A stretch of 34,186 bases of DNA. Origin: an uncultured Slackia sp. Its GTDB lineage: Bacteria; Actinomycetota; Coriobacteriia; Coriobacteriales; Eggerthellaceae. The DNA lies in contig CAKUIK010000025.1 of assembly GCA_934661005.1 (NCBI GenBank), forward strand, positions 1 to 34,186, written 5' to 3'. Shown piece after piece: positions 7,175 through 15,867 of this stretch. Under the pieces are notes generated by a model. The model was not told the origin of the DNA and did no database searches. It saw only the letters and a list, made by a program, of their open reading frames with translations. How positions within the stretch are numbered: the first letter of the stretch is position 1; every line of letters begins with the position of its first letter. The position numbers and the translations under genes were made by a program.

Positions 7175-9175
7175 ATGGAAGATTTCATTTTGGACATACT
7201 CACGCGCGTTCGCGAACTTGAACGCGCGCTCACGGCAAACGAGCTCGAAGATATCGTGCGCGCCCACAATCAGGGCATTCACGACAACACGTCGCACATC
7301 TCAAAGCGACGCGCCCTGCCATATTTCTTGAAGGTGCGCGAAAGCAATCCCGAACGCTGGGCGGCATGGGGCGTCTCCCTCGACGAAGATGCGCTTCTGC
7401 TTCAAACGTTGCGCATGAAGCCCCGTCGCACAGCCTCGGGCGTCGCGACTATCACGGTTATCACCAAGCCATGGCTCTGCTCGGGAACTTGCATCTATTG
7501 CCCCAACGACGTGCGCATGCCGAAAAGCTACCTGCATAACGAACCCGCATGCCAGCGCGCAGAACGGAACTGCTTCGACCCCTACCTGCAGGTGTCATCG
7601 CGCCTGCGCGCCCTTGCGAGCATGGGACATGTGACCGACAAAATCGAACTCATCGTATTGGGCGGCACATGGAACGACTATCCCGAAGGCTACCGCATCT
7701 GGTTCGTACGCGAGCTGTTCCGCGCCCTTAACGACGCGGGGGAACGCGATACGGAGCAAGCCAGCAACGCATGTGAGAAGGCCGCAGCGGCCACTCCGCA
7801 CGAGGGCTTTCTTGCGCAAGAGGGCGAAGTCGGCGGCGAAAACGACCGCGGCGAAATCGCCGATGCCGCCGATTCGGCCAACCAGCCCATTACGGCGCAT
7901 GGGTTCGCGCGCCAAAACGAAACCGAGCGACGCGCGTTCTACGGCGAGGTTGGCATTTCGCACCATCCCGAAACGCTCGCAAAGGCATGCACCGCCGCCC
8001 AACAGCGCGTATACAACGGCGAAGAAACCCACGCCCAGGCAATACGCGAACTCTATGGCGAAAACGACGCCTGGAAGCAAGCGTCGCGCATGCAAACCGC
8101 CACGCTCGATGACGTTTTTCGCGAGCACGAGCGCAATGTCAACGCGGCGCATCGCAACGTCGGCTTCGTCATCGAAACAAGGCCCGACTCCATCAACTGC
8201 GAGTCGCTCGCACTTATGCGAGCGCTCGGATGCACAAAAATTCAAATGGGCGTGCAAAGCCTCGACGAGCACGTACTCAAGGCGAACAAGCGCCACACCT
8301 CGCCCGAACAGATCGCTCGTGCTTTCGCGCTCTGCCGACTTTTCGGATTCAAATCGCACGCGCATTTCATGGCGAACCTGCTTGGCGCCACGCCAAGCGG
8401 CGACGTACGCGACTTCCGCACGCTCGTAGGCGACAAGCGGTTCCTGCCCGACGAAGTGAAAATGTACCCCTGTGCGCTCATCGACGGCACGCAGCTCATG
8501 CCGCACTATGCCGACGGAACGTGGCGGCCCTATAGCGAACCCGAGCTCGTGGGCGTACTTGCCGACAACGTGCTCGCGACCCCGCCCTACACGCGCATCT
8601 CACGCATGATTCGCGATTTCTCGTCGGGCGACATCGTCGACGGAAACAAGAAGGTCAACCTGAGAGAGGTCGTTGAAGCGAAAGCCGACCGCCTCGCAGC
8701 GCAGAGCGGCACACCGATTCAAGAAATTCGCCATCGGGAGCTCGCGGGAGCGCACACGGAAATCGGCGAACTTTCGCTCATCGATTACGAATACGAGACT
8801 TCAAACACAAGCGAGCATTTCCTGCAGTGGGTAACGCCCGAAAACCAAATCGCTGGCTTTTTGCGCCTCTCGCTCCCCTGCCAGCGCAAGGTCGAAAACC
8901 TACGAGAAACTGAAGACGCTTTTCCTATCGAGCCTGGTGAGGCCATGATTCGCGAAGTGCATGTCTATGGAAAAGTAGCGCAGCTTCACGGCGAGGGCCA
9001 AAACGCCCAACATCGAGGCCTTGGAAAAGCGCTCGTTGAACGCGCATGCAAAATCGCGGCAGAAGCGGGCTATCGAAGCATCAACGTCATTAGTGCAATC
9101 GGCACGCGCGGCTACTACGCTCGCCTCGGATTCGAATCGGCCGGGCTTTACCAAAAACGTCCTCTGAACAAGTAG
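7175..9175 (+). CDS. elp3: Elp3-like tRNA U34 carboxymethyltransferase (radical SAM + GNAT)
   Basis: Elp3 uses SAM radical chemistry and acetyl-CoA to place a carboxymethyl-type group on C5 of wobble uridine 34 in tRNA. The 666-residue protein shows the full domain order. The radical SAM core has the cluster ligands Cys102, Cys106 and Cys109 in LCSGTCIYCP, preceded by RTASGVATITVITKP. RNVGFVIETRPD and KIQMGVQSLDE follow in the barrel. The C-terminal acetyltransferase domain has HRGLGKALVERA and the family end ISAIGTRGYYARLGFE. The region between GGTWNDYP and RNVGFVIETRPD is unusually long, with an Ala/Glu/Asn-rich insertion of roughly 100 residues (about 190-295). No Shine-Dalgarno sequence precedes the ATG; see the -10 box entry. 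No other Elongator subunits are present, as expected for bacterial stand-alone Elp3. A Trm9-like methyltransferase, the next enzyme in the eukaryotic route, is encoded about 5 kb upstream. Confidence 0.93.
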   Translation: MEDFILDILTRVRELERALTANELEDIVRAHNQGIHDNTSHISKRRALPYFLKVRESNPERWAAWGVSLDEDALLLQTLRMKPRRTASGVATITVITKPWLCSGTCIYCPNDVRMPKSYLHNEPACQRAERNCFDPYLQVSSRLRALASMGHVTDKIELIVLGGTWNDYPEGYRIWFVRELFRALNDAGERDTEQASNACEKAAAATPHEGFLAQEGEVGGENDRGEIADAADSANQPITAHGFARQNETERRAFYGEVGISHHPETLAKACTAAQQRVYNGEETHAQAIRELYGENDAWKQASRMQTATLDDVFREHERNVNAAHRNVGFVIETRPDSINCESLALMRALGCTKIQMGVQSLDEHVLKANKRHTSPEQIARAFALCRLFGFKSHAHFMANLLGATPSGDVRDFRTLVGDKRFLPDEVKMYPCALIDGTQLMPHYADGTWRPYSEPELVGVLADNVLATPPYTRISRMIRDFSSGDIVDGNKKVNLREVVEAKADRLAAQSGTPIQEIRHRELAGAHTEIGELSLIDYEYETSNTSEHFLQWVTPENQIAGFLRLSLPCQRKVENLRETEDAFPIEPGEAMIREVHVYGKVAQLHGEGQNAQHRGLGKALVERACKIAAEAGYRSINVISAIGTRGYYARLGFESAGLYQKRPLNK

Positions 9176-9291
9176 CGCCTCGCCACTTCAAACAGCCTTG
9201 CGCAATCGACACGCGCGGCGCAACATGCCGAAGGCACGTACACCCCAACGAAGCCTTCGCAAACCACTCGCGAAACTCCAATCGAGACTAC

Positions 9292-9323
9292 AAAAAACGG
9301 GCCGTTCCATCAGGAACGGCCCG
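9292..9323 (-). terminator. purL terminator
   Basis: An 11-bp perfect stem (CGGGCCGTTCC at 9298-9308, GGAACGGCCCG at 9313-9323) with a four-base loop is followed on the minus strand by six T (9292-9297). It lies just past the purL stop. Confidence 0.9.
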
Positions 9324-9349
9324 CACTGCATTCAGGCAATATGATGCGC

Positions 9350-12300
9350 TTAGGCGAAGTAGCTCACGCCGCCCTCGAAGAGCGGCTGATACTTATCGCC
9401 TGGCACATTCTTGTACAATCCGGCACCACTGCGCTCGGAGTGACCCATCTTGCCGAAGACGCGGCCATCAGGGCTCGTAATGCCCTCAATAGCAAGCACA
9501 GAACCATTCGGATTCGCGCCAAGCGCCATGCTCGGCTCGCCCGAGGCGTCGACATACTGCGTGGCGATTTGGCCCGCAGCCTTCATCTGGGCAATAACTT
9601 CGTCGCTAGCCACGAAACGACCCTCACCGTGCGAAATCGCCACCGTGTGAATGTCGCCTACTTCGCAGCGGGAAAGCCACGGCGAAAGATTCGAAGCGAC
9701 ACGCGTGCGCACAAGCCCGCTCTGGTGACGGCCGATTTCATTGAACGTCAGCGTCGGCGCAGCAGCCGTCGCGTCAACGATGTCGCCGTAAGGCACCAAG
9801 CCCAATTTCACGAGCGCCTGGAAGCCGTTGCAAATGCCCAACATAAGGCCATCGCGATTCTGCAGCAAATCGCGCACGGCCTCGGTTACCTGCGGCGCGC
9901 GGAAGAACGCCGTGATGAACTTCGCAGAGCCATCGGGCTCGTCGCCGCCCGAGAAGCCGCCCGGCAGCATCACGATTTGGCTGCGACGAATGGCCTCGGA
10001 CAACGCTGCGGTGCTTTCGGCGACCTTCGCGGGCGTGAGGTTGTTGATCACGAACACCTCGGCCTCGGCGCCGGCGCGCTCGAAGGCATGGGCGGTATCG
10101 TATTCGCAGTTCGTGCCCGGGAACACGGGAATCACGACATGCGGACGCGCGATGGAGCCGGCGAACGTAAGCGGCTTCGCTTCGGTGAAGCTCACTTTTT
10201 CGACCTTGGCATGGGCAGCAGCGTCATCGGCGGCGCTGCGATACGGGAACACGCCCTCGATACCATGTTCCCAGGCTTCCTGCAGTTCCGCCATGTCGAG
10301 CGTCTCGTCAAGTGTGCCGAAAACATATGCCTCGCTGGTCTCGCCCACATGCTCGATGAGCACGCCGTCGGTCGCCGGAATTTCGACACCGTCAGCAAGC
10401 TCGATGAAGAAGCTGCCATACGCGAGCTCGAACAGCTCGTCGGCGGAGAGCACGTCGTTGAGCACCACGCCAATCTTATTGCCCAGGCACATCTTGAAGA
10501 GCGTCTCGGCCGAGCAGCCATAGCCCGGCGTTGCGGCGGCGAGTACCGAACCGTCGCCGATGAGCTTCTCGACAAGCGCGAACGTGGCGTTCAAGGAATC
10601 GGCCGCAGGAACCAGGCCCGCCTCATCGTAGGCATTGGGAGCGAGGCGAACCACCTTGTGGCCAGCGCCCTTGAACTCAGGCGAGGTCACGCGATCGACC
10701 TTGCCCGTGGAAACGGCAAACGAAATGAGCGTCGGCGGCACATTGATTTCCGTATCCCCCTCTTCAAAAGAACCCGACATGGAATCTTTGCCGCCAATGG
10801 CGCCAATGCCAAGATCGATCTGCGCTTCCAGGGCGCCGAGCACGGCAGCCATGGGCTTGCCCCAACGCTCGGGAACGTCGCGCAGGCGCTCGAAGTATTC
10901 CTGGAAGGAAAGATAGGCAGCATCGCGCGTGAAACCAGCGGCAACGAGACGCGCAACGCTTTCGACGACCGAGATATATGCGCCCTTGAACTGGTCTTTC
11001 TCCATAATGAAGGGGTTGAAGCCCCACGCCATGGCGCTCGCAGTGTTCGTTTCGCCGTCGACGGGGAACTTCGCGACCATCGCCTGCGCCGGCGTGAGCT
11101 GGCGCTCGCCACCAAACGGCATGAGCACGGTAGCCGCACCGATGGTGGAGTCGAAGCGTTCGCCGAGACCCTTGTTCGAGCACACGTTCAAATCGGTCAC
11201 GAGATTATGCATGCGCTCGCCGACCGTGGCGCCTTCCCAATGCGGCATGTAGGGTTCAGCAGCCACCACATGAGCGACCTGATGTTTCGGAGCGCCATTC
11301 GAATTCAGGAACTCGCGCGAAATGTCGACGATGGCATCGCCGCGCCACGTCATGAGCAAGCGCGGGTCTTCGGTAACCGTAGCAACCACGACGGCTTCGA
11401 GGTTTTCCTCATGAGCATAGCCAATGAATTCATCGACGTCTTCGGCAGCCAAAGCCACCGACATGCGCTCCTGGCTTTCAGAAATCGCCAACTCGGTGCC
11501 ATCGAGGCCGTCATATTTCTTGGGAACCATGTCCAGATCGATGGACAGGCCGTCGCACAACTCGCCGATGGAGACGGACACGCCGCCGGCGCCGAAGTCG
11601 TTGCAGCGCTTGATCAGGCGACACGCATCGCCACGGCGGAACAGGCGCTGAATTTTACGCTCGACGGGGGCGTTGCCCTTCTGCACCTCGGCGCCCGAGG
11701 TCTCGATGCTGTCGACGTTCTGGGTTTTCGAGGAACCCGTCGCACCGCCAATGCCGTCGCGACCCGTGCGGCCGCCAAGCAACACGACCTTATCGCCCGG
11801 AGCGGGGCACTCGCGACGCACATGATTTGCCGGAGTCGCGCCCACAACGGCGCCAACTTCCATGCGCTTGGCTACATAGCCGGGGTGATAGAGCTCGTGA
11901 ACCTGGCCGGTCGCAAGGCCGATCTGGTTGCCATAGCTCGAATAGCCCGCGGCAGCGGTGGTCACGAGCTTGCGCTGCGGGAGCTTGCCCGACAGCGTTT
12001 CGGAAACCGGGCGCGTGGGGTCTGCCGCGCCGGTCACGCGCATAGCCTGGTACACGTAGCTGCGGCCCGAAAGGGGGTCGCGAATCGCGCCGCCCACGCA
12101 CGTTGCCGCGCCGCCGAACGGCTCGATTTCAGTGGGATGGTTATGGGTTTCGTTCTTGAAGAGGAACAGCCAGTCCTCGTCTTCGCCATTCACATCGACG
12201 GTCACCTTCACGGTGCAGGCGTTGATTTCGTCGGACTCATCGACGTTTTTCATGATGCCCTTGGCTTTCAGGTACCTCGCGCCAATGGTGCCCATGTCCA

Positions 12301-13135
12301 TGAGGCACACCGGCTTATGCTCGCGGCCGAGCTCGGCGCGCATGGCGAGGTATTTGTCGAACGCGGCCTGCACGCACGCGTCGTCAATCGCGATGTCGGT
12401 GAGCTCGGTGCCAAACGTGGTGTGGCGGCAGTGGTCAGACCAGTACGTATCGACGACCTTCACCTCGGTGATGGTGGGGTTGCGCCCTTCTTTTTGGAAA
12501 TAGCTCTGGAAGAACGTGATATCGGCCAGGTCCATCGCCAAGCCGCGCTCGGAAAGAAACGCCGCCAGACCCGCTTCGTCAAGGTCGATGAAGCCATCGA
12601 TGACCTCGACGGGATCAGGGTTCACGACCTGCATGTGCAGCGTTTCGCGCGGCGCAAGGGAGGCCTCGCGGGCCTCAATGGGGTTGATGACGTAATGCTT
12701 GATGGCGTCCACATCGGCAGCGGAAATCTCGCCTTCGAGCACATAAACCTTGGCGGAACGAACGTCGGGGCGCTCGCCTTGGCTAATGAGCTGCACGCAT
12801 TCGCTTGCGGAATCGGCGCGCTGGTCGAACTGGCCGGGCAAGAATTCCACGGCAAACACCGCCACGCCCGCAGGCGCGCTCACGCTTCCGTCTTCGGCGA
12901 TCGTCGCTCCCTCAACAGGCAATTCGGCCGTAGCGACGTCGGCCTGCGGCTCACTGAATACCGTGGGCACACATTGGTCGAAAAGTTCGGATGAAATGCC
13001 CTCAACGTCGTAGCGATTGATCAGGCGTACGCGGGAAAGCCCGTCGATACCGAGAATCGTGCGCAGTTCGCCCGCGAGCTGACGCGCCTCGACATCGAAG
13101 CCGGGTCGTTTCTCAACGTAGATGCGTGAAACCAT
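9350..13135 (-). CDS. purL: Phosphoribosylformylglycinamidine synthase, single-chain
   Basis: PurL catalyses the fourth step of purine synthesis, converting FGAR, glutamine and ATP to FGAM in the cytoplasm. The 1261-residue protein is the large fused form, with the glutaminase part at its C-terminus instead of separate PurQ and PurS proteins. Visible landmarks are HNHPTEIEPFGGAATCVGG near residue 330 (ATP site), GRDGIGGATGSS, GNKI and the glutaminase domain starting at VVIPVFPGTNCEYD. The nucleophile Cys is in LGICNGFQAL (about residue 1100) and the His/Glu pair in SHGEGRF (about 1168). The start at 13135 (MVSRIYVEKRPG) is chosen because a GGAAGG-rich stretch lies 10 bases upstream; the open frame extends to 13306 without a better site. 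The gene seems to stand alone, convergent with elp3 and divergent from the DUF3793 gene. A very long antisense frame opposite it is a shadow. Confidence 0.96.
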   Translation of the reverse strand: MVSRIYVEKRPGFDVEARQLAGELRTILGIDGLSRVRLINRYDVEGISSELFDQCVPTVFSEPQADVATAELPVEGATIAEDGSVSAPAGVAVFAVEFLPGQFDQRADSASECVQLISQGERPDVRSAKVYVLEGEISAADVDAIKHYVINPIEAREASLAPRETLHMQVVNPDPVEVIDGFIDLDEAGLAAFLSERGLAMDLADITFFQSYFQKEGRNPTITEVKVVDTYWSDHCRHTTFGTELTDIAIDDACVQAAFDKYLAMRAELGREHKPVCLMDMGTIGARYLKAKGIMKNVDESDEINACTVKVTVDVNGEDEDWLFLFKNETHNHPTEIEPFGGAATCVGGAIRDPLSGRSYVYQAMRVTGAADPTRPVSETLSGKLPQRKLVTTAAAGYSSYGNQIGLATGQVHELYHPGYVAKRMEVGAVVGATPANHVRRECPAPGDKVVLLGGRTGRDGIGGATGSSKTQNVDSIETSGAEVQKGNAPVERKIQRLFRRGDACRLIKRCNDFGAGGVSVSIGELCDGLSIDLDMVPKKYDGLDGTELAISESQERMSVALAAEDVDEFIGYAHEENLEAVVVATVTEDPRLLMTWRGDAIVDISREFLNSNGAPKHQVAHVVAAEPYMPHWEGATVGERMHNLVTDLNVCSNKGLGERFDSTIGAATVLMPFGGERQLTPAQAMVAKFPVDGETNTASAMAWGFNPFIMEKDQFKGAYISVVESVARLVAAGFTRDAAYLSFQEYFERLRDVPERWGKPMAAVLGALEAQIDLGIGAIGGKDSMSGSFEEGDTEINVPPTLISFAVSTGKVDRVTSPEFKGAGHKVVRLAPNAYDEAGLVPAADSLNATFALVEKLIGDGSVLAAATPGYGCSAETLFKMCLGNKIGVVLNDVLSADELFELAYGSFFIELADGVEIPATDGVLIEHVGETSEAYVFGTLDETLDMAELQEAWEHGIEGVFPYRSAADDAAAHAKVEKVSFTEAKPLTFAGSIARPHVVIPVFPGTNCEYDTAHAFERAGAEAEVFVINNLTPAKVAESTAALSEAIRRSQIVMLPGGFSGGDEPDGSAKFITAFFRAPQVTEAVRDLLQNRDGLMLGICNGFQALVKLGLVPYGDIVDATAAAPTLTFNEIGRHQSGLVRTRVASNLSPWLSRCEVGDIHTVAISHGEGRFVASDEVIAQMKAAGQIATQYVDASGEPSMALGANPNGSVLAIEGITSPDGRVFGKMGHSERSGAGLYKNVPGDKYQPLFEGGVSYFA

Positions 13136-13352
13136 GGAGTTCCGCCCTTCCATTAAGACTTGCAAAGTTGGCTGTTCGCATAACCGTTTCATGATAGCCC
13201 ACTCGGGCGAGCGAAAACGAGCGAACCTGCATTTCCTCGGGGCAAACGCACGAAACGCGCGAGTTTCGGGAAGAAACGCGGGCTTCTTCCCCACGATGAC
13301 CGCCATTCTTCCTGATTTTGTATCCCTTAATTAACTTTTTTCGCAAAACTGC

Positions 13353-13381
13353 TTGGCACGAGCCGACATATACGGTATAAG
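13353..13381 (+). promoter_or_regulatory. Promoter of DUF3793-flavodoxin genes
   Basis: TTGGCA (13353-13358), a 17-base spacer and TATAAG (13376-13381) form a near-consensus vegetative promoter. The expected start of transcription is near 13388, about 27 bases before the first ATG of the DUF3793 gene. Confidence 0.75.
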
Positions 13382-13414
13382 CCCTATTTGTTAGCCTTTG
13401 GTAACTGTTTCGAG

Positions 13415-14311
13415 ATGCACCGACCTCTGACTCTCGAAACGGACACGATTGGAGAAGTTTTGCCGCCCATCATATCGCTCGCACCATCAATGCGCCCGAA
13501 TTCGCCAACAAGGGGCATGGCCGTATGCGACCTGGAACAGAAAATCGTACGCCACGCTTCCCCGACGCTCGCAGGAATCAAGCCCGCCAATTTGTTCACG
13601 TACCGAACCGCAAACTTCGCGGAGTCAGAAACGAGCTCGGCCATCGCCGAAGTGTCGGCAAGACTTGCCGGGTTCGGCATTCAAATCGAGCCCATCGCGA
13701 ATCGTGCAAAGGGCGTGCTTCTTCTGGTAGCCCGTCCCGCTCTTATTGAAAACGCCATCGACAACGAGGAGGCTCGGGCGATTCTCGCGCAAGGCAGCTA
13801 CGACGACCTTTCGCCCGAAGGAGTCATTGAGGAAATCAAGCGACGCATTCTCGTTGCCGACGCATCACGCGCCGCGCGTTCTTCGGCAGGCCCAAGCGCC
13901 AAGCCAATGCCGAAACCGGAGCGGTTCGTACCATGCTGTGCCACGGAGCACCATCACACCCACGGGCCGAACCATGTTTGCCAATGCCGAGCGAAGGCGG
14001 CGCTTTCCCGAGAAGAGCTCGAGACGACGCAAGGCGAAGCAGAGTTTCCCCATGAAATTGGGCTCATTCTTGGGTACCCGCCAGCCGATGTAGCGGGATT
14101 CATCGAGCACAAGGGCGCCGAATTTCTCGCATGCGGCGGCTGGAAGGCGTATTCGAAACCGCACGAAGCGCTTGGCGCATTCCAGCGCAATCGACAATGC
14201 ACCGAGGAATTCCGCGAGCTTTATGCGCAAGGAGCGCCGCTCGAAGCCCTCGCTCAAGCGCGCAGCGGCAAAACCGTGAGCATATTCGACATGGCGCGCG
14301 CCGCAGTGTAA
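13415..14311 (+). CDS. DUF3793 family protein with Cys/His cluster
   Basis: Two conserved blocks identify DUF3793: an N-terminal LEQKIVRHASPTLAGIKPANLF block and a C-terminal block starting FPHEIGLILGYPPADVAGFIE and continuing with an ACGGWKAY element. The biochemical role of the family is unknown; its genes commonly neighbour flavodoxin genes, and one follows here. Between the blocks is an unusual segment encoded at 13934-13987 with CC-x4-HHH-x-H-x4-H-x-C-x-C, which could bind a metal; I do not know it as a standard part of the family. The start is unclear: TTG 13388 coincides with the predicted transcription start, ATG 13415 has a weak ribosome site, TTG 13460 has GGAG five bases upstream, and ATG 13517 lies closest to the conserved block. 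ATG 13415 is given as a compromise. The protein would have 298 residues. Confidence 0.8.
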   Translation: MHRPLTLETDTIGEVLPPIISLAPSMRPNSPTRGMAVCDLEQKIVRHASPTLAGIKPANLFTYRTANFAESETSSAIAEVSARLAGFGIQIEPIANRAKGVLLLVARPALIENAIDNEEARAILAQGSYDDLSPEGVIEEIKRRILVADASRAARSSAGPSAKPMPKPERFVPCCATEHHHTHGPNHVCQCRAKAALSREELETTQGEAEFPHEIGLILGYPPADVAGFIEHKGAEFLACGGWKAYSKPHEALGAFQRNRQCTEEFRELYAQGAPLEALAQARSGKTVSIFDMARAAV

Positions 14312-14446
14312 GCATCTCGACGCTGCACCGTGCGCGCCCCACGTGCCGCACCAAGGCCGCTGCGCATTGTGCGGCCTCGCCCGAACCTAGCGAAAACGCT
14401 TTCAGCGACGCATAGAGAACAACCAACTACTGAAAAAGGAGTCATC

Positions 14447-14869
14447 ATGAGCAAAATCGCAATCGTCTATTGGAGCGGAACCGGCAATACCGAGGCCATG
14501 GCCGACCTCGTTGCGCAAGGCGTTCGCGCGAAAGGCAGCAACGCCGACCTCATCAACGCCACCGATTTTGGCCCGGAGCGTCTTGACGAATACGACGCAT
14601 ACGCCTTCGGCTGCCCGGCAATGGGCGACGAGGAGCTCGAAGACACCGAGTTCTTGCCCATGTACGATGCCGTCGAGCCGCTGCTTGAGGGCAAACGCGT
14701 CGCCTTGTTCGGATCATACGATTGGAACGACGGCGAATGGATGGAACTGTGGGAGCAGCGCGCGGAAGACGCGGGGCTCGTTGTGGTCGACTCGGTTATC
14801 GCGAAAGACTACCCCGACGACGACGCGAGCGCCGAATGCATGCGCCTCGGGAGCCTCATCGCGCAATAG
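14447..14869 (+). CDS. Flavodoxin
   Basis: Flavodoxins carry electrons between redox enzymes using FMN. The 140-residue protein is of the short-chain type. The FMN phosphate loop is SGTGNTEAM (residues 10-18), followed by the isoalloxazine loops CPAMGDEELED and GSYDWNDGEWM. The start ATG at 14447 has AAAAAGGAG at 14434-14442, four bases upstream. It lies 135 bases after the DUF3793 gene on the same strand and probably shares its promoter. The partner of this flavodoxin is not visible, though DUF3793 is a candidate by association. Confidence 0.93.
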   Translation: MSKIAIVYWSGTGNTEAMADLVAQGVRAKGSNADLINATDFGPERLDEYDAYAFGCPAMGDEELEDTEFLPMYDAVEPLLEGKRVALFGSYDWNDGEWMELWEQRAEDAGLVVVDSVIAKDYPDDDASAECMRLGSLIAQ

Positions 14870-14913
14870 TCCGATACGCGAAACGAATACGAATAGGTTC
14901 TTTCTTTGAGCAC

Positions 14914-14946
14914 AACGGTTTTCTATACATCGTATAGAAAACCGTT
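14914..14946. promoter_or_regulatory. Perfect 33-bp palindrome upstream of the second TetR gene
   Basis: Two 15-base arms, AACGGTTTTCTATAC (14914-14928) and its exact reverse complement (14932-14946), flank the spacer ATC. The centre TAC-ATC-GTA has the same three-base spacing as TAC-ATA-GTA at the other TetR gene. Its position 31 bases before the GTG start suggests autoregulation. No run of T follows, so it is not a terminator of the flavodoxin gene. Confidence 0.8.
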
Positions 14947-14976
14947 TATCATATGCGGAACAGAGAAAGGACATCC

Positions 14977-15711
14977 GTGGCGTACGCAAAGCAACAACGC
15001 AAAAAAGGCACGCTCACCAAAGACGAAATCGTGCAGTGCGCGTTCACCCTTATTGCAAACAAAGGTACCGAGGGGTGCTCGATGCGCGCGCTGGGAAGCG
15101 AGCTGGGCGTAAGCGCCATGGCTCTGTACGGCTACATCCCCTCGCGAGAAAGCTTGCTCAACGAAGTGGTCGAGCGGTTTTTGAAAACGGTCGACACGCG
15201 CGCACTGCGCGGCGAGCGATGGGAAGACACCCTCATTCGCACAACCCTCTCGCTGCGCCGAGCATGCGTTTCATCTCCGCATTTCGCCGAGCTTATGTGC
15301 GACCCATGCGTCGGGCCCGGCATAGAGCCGTACATGCTCGAGCTTCGCCTTATCTACCTGGGCCAGGGCATGCCTGAAGACATCGCGGTGCAGCTTATCG
15401 CCATCACCGATTCGTATCTTACGGGCTTCGCGCTTCGCGCGCGCCAAAACCTTCGCATCGAGCAAGCCGAGGCGGCCCGCAAACAGGCAGAAGCCGATGC
15501 ATCGCGTTTCGCCACAACGTCGCGCGTTCCCGGCATGCTCACGGGAAAGGCGAACCCCGCCGCCGAGCAGCCGCGCTTCAATGAACGTTGGCGCCAAACC
15601 GTCGCCGAGGGCTATTCCGAAATATCGTTCCAAAAAGGCCTGCTCGTGATTATCGAGGGCATTCGCGCCGGCATGGCAGGACGGCCCGCCAACTGGCAAA
15701 CACCTCAATAA
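14977..15711 (+). CDS. TetR family regulator, paralogue of the one at 6238
   Basis: The 244-residue protein has a TetR DNA-binding domain with the helix-turn-helix in SMRALGSELGVSAMALYGYI followed by SRESLLNEV. The C-terminal domain shares WEDTLIRT, QGMP and YLTGF elements with the regulator at 6238, which marks them as paralogues of the tetracycline-repressor C-terminal group. GTG at 14977 is preferred over ATG at 14953, because AAAGGA lies five bases before the GTG and the ATG sits almost on the palindrome. A charged insertion rich in Ala, Arg and Glu (about residues 162-180) precedes the last helices. The adjacent perfect palindrome makes autoregulation likely; other targets may include the flavodoxin genes upstream. 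The inducer is unknown. Confidence 0.87.
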   Translation: MAYAKQQRKKGTLTKDEIVQCAFTLIANKGTEGCSMRALGSELGVSAMALYGYIPSRESLLNEVVERFLKTVDTRALRGERWEDTLIRTTLSLRRACVSSPHFAELMCDPCVGPGIEPYMLELRLIYLGQGMPEDIAVQLIAITDSYLTGFALRARQNLRIEQAEAARKQAEADASRFATTSRVPGMLTGKANPAAEQPRFNERWRQTVAEGYSEISFQKGLLVIIEGIRAGMAGRPANWQTPQ

Positions 15712-15752
15712 CCTGCCAAACGCTACGAGCATTTAACAGGTCGACAGCAAAG

Positions 15753-15784
15753 AAATGGGCGGCCGTCACAAGGGCCGCCCATTT
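15753..15784. terminator. Bidirectional terminator between TetR and protease genes
   Basis: A 12-bp perfect stem (AAATGGGCGGCC at 15753-15764, GGCCGCCCATTT at 15773-15784) with an eight-base loop lies between the convergent TetR (plus) and HtrA-like (minus) genes. Confidence 0.85.
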
Positions 15785-15867
15785 TCGTGAAAGCATATAC
15801 CTGTTCGGCGCAGTGGTTCACCAGCCTTCAAATGCGCGGGCGCACCGAAAACCTTGCCGCGTTCGTC

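Noticed and set aside
9341..12994. A 1217-codon open frame on the plus strand
   Set aside because: It is exactly antisense to purL, whose protein shows all family motifs. The antisense product is His/Arg/Ala-rich and has no recognisable domain; it comes from the codon bias of purL.
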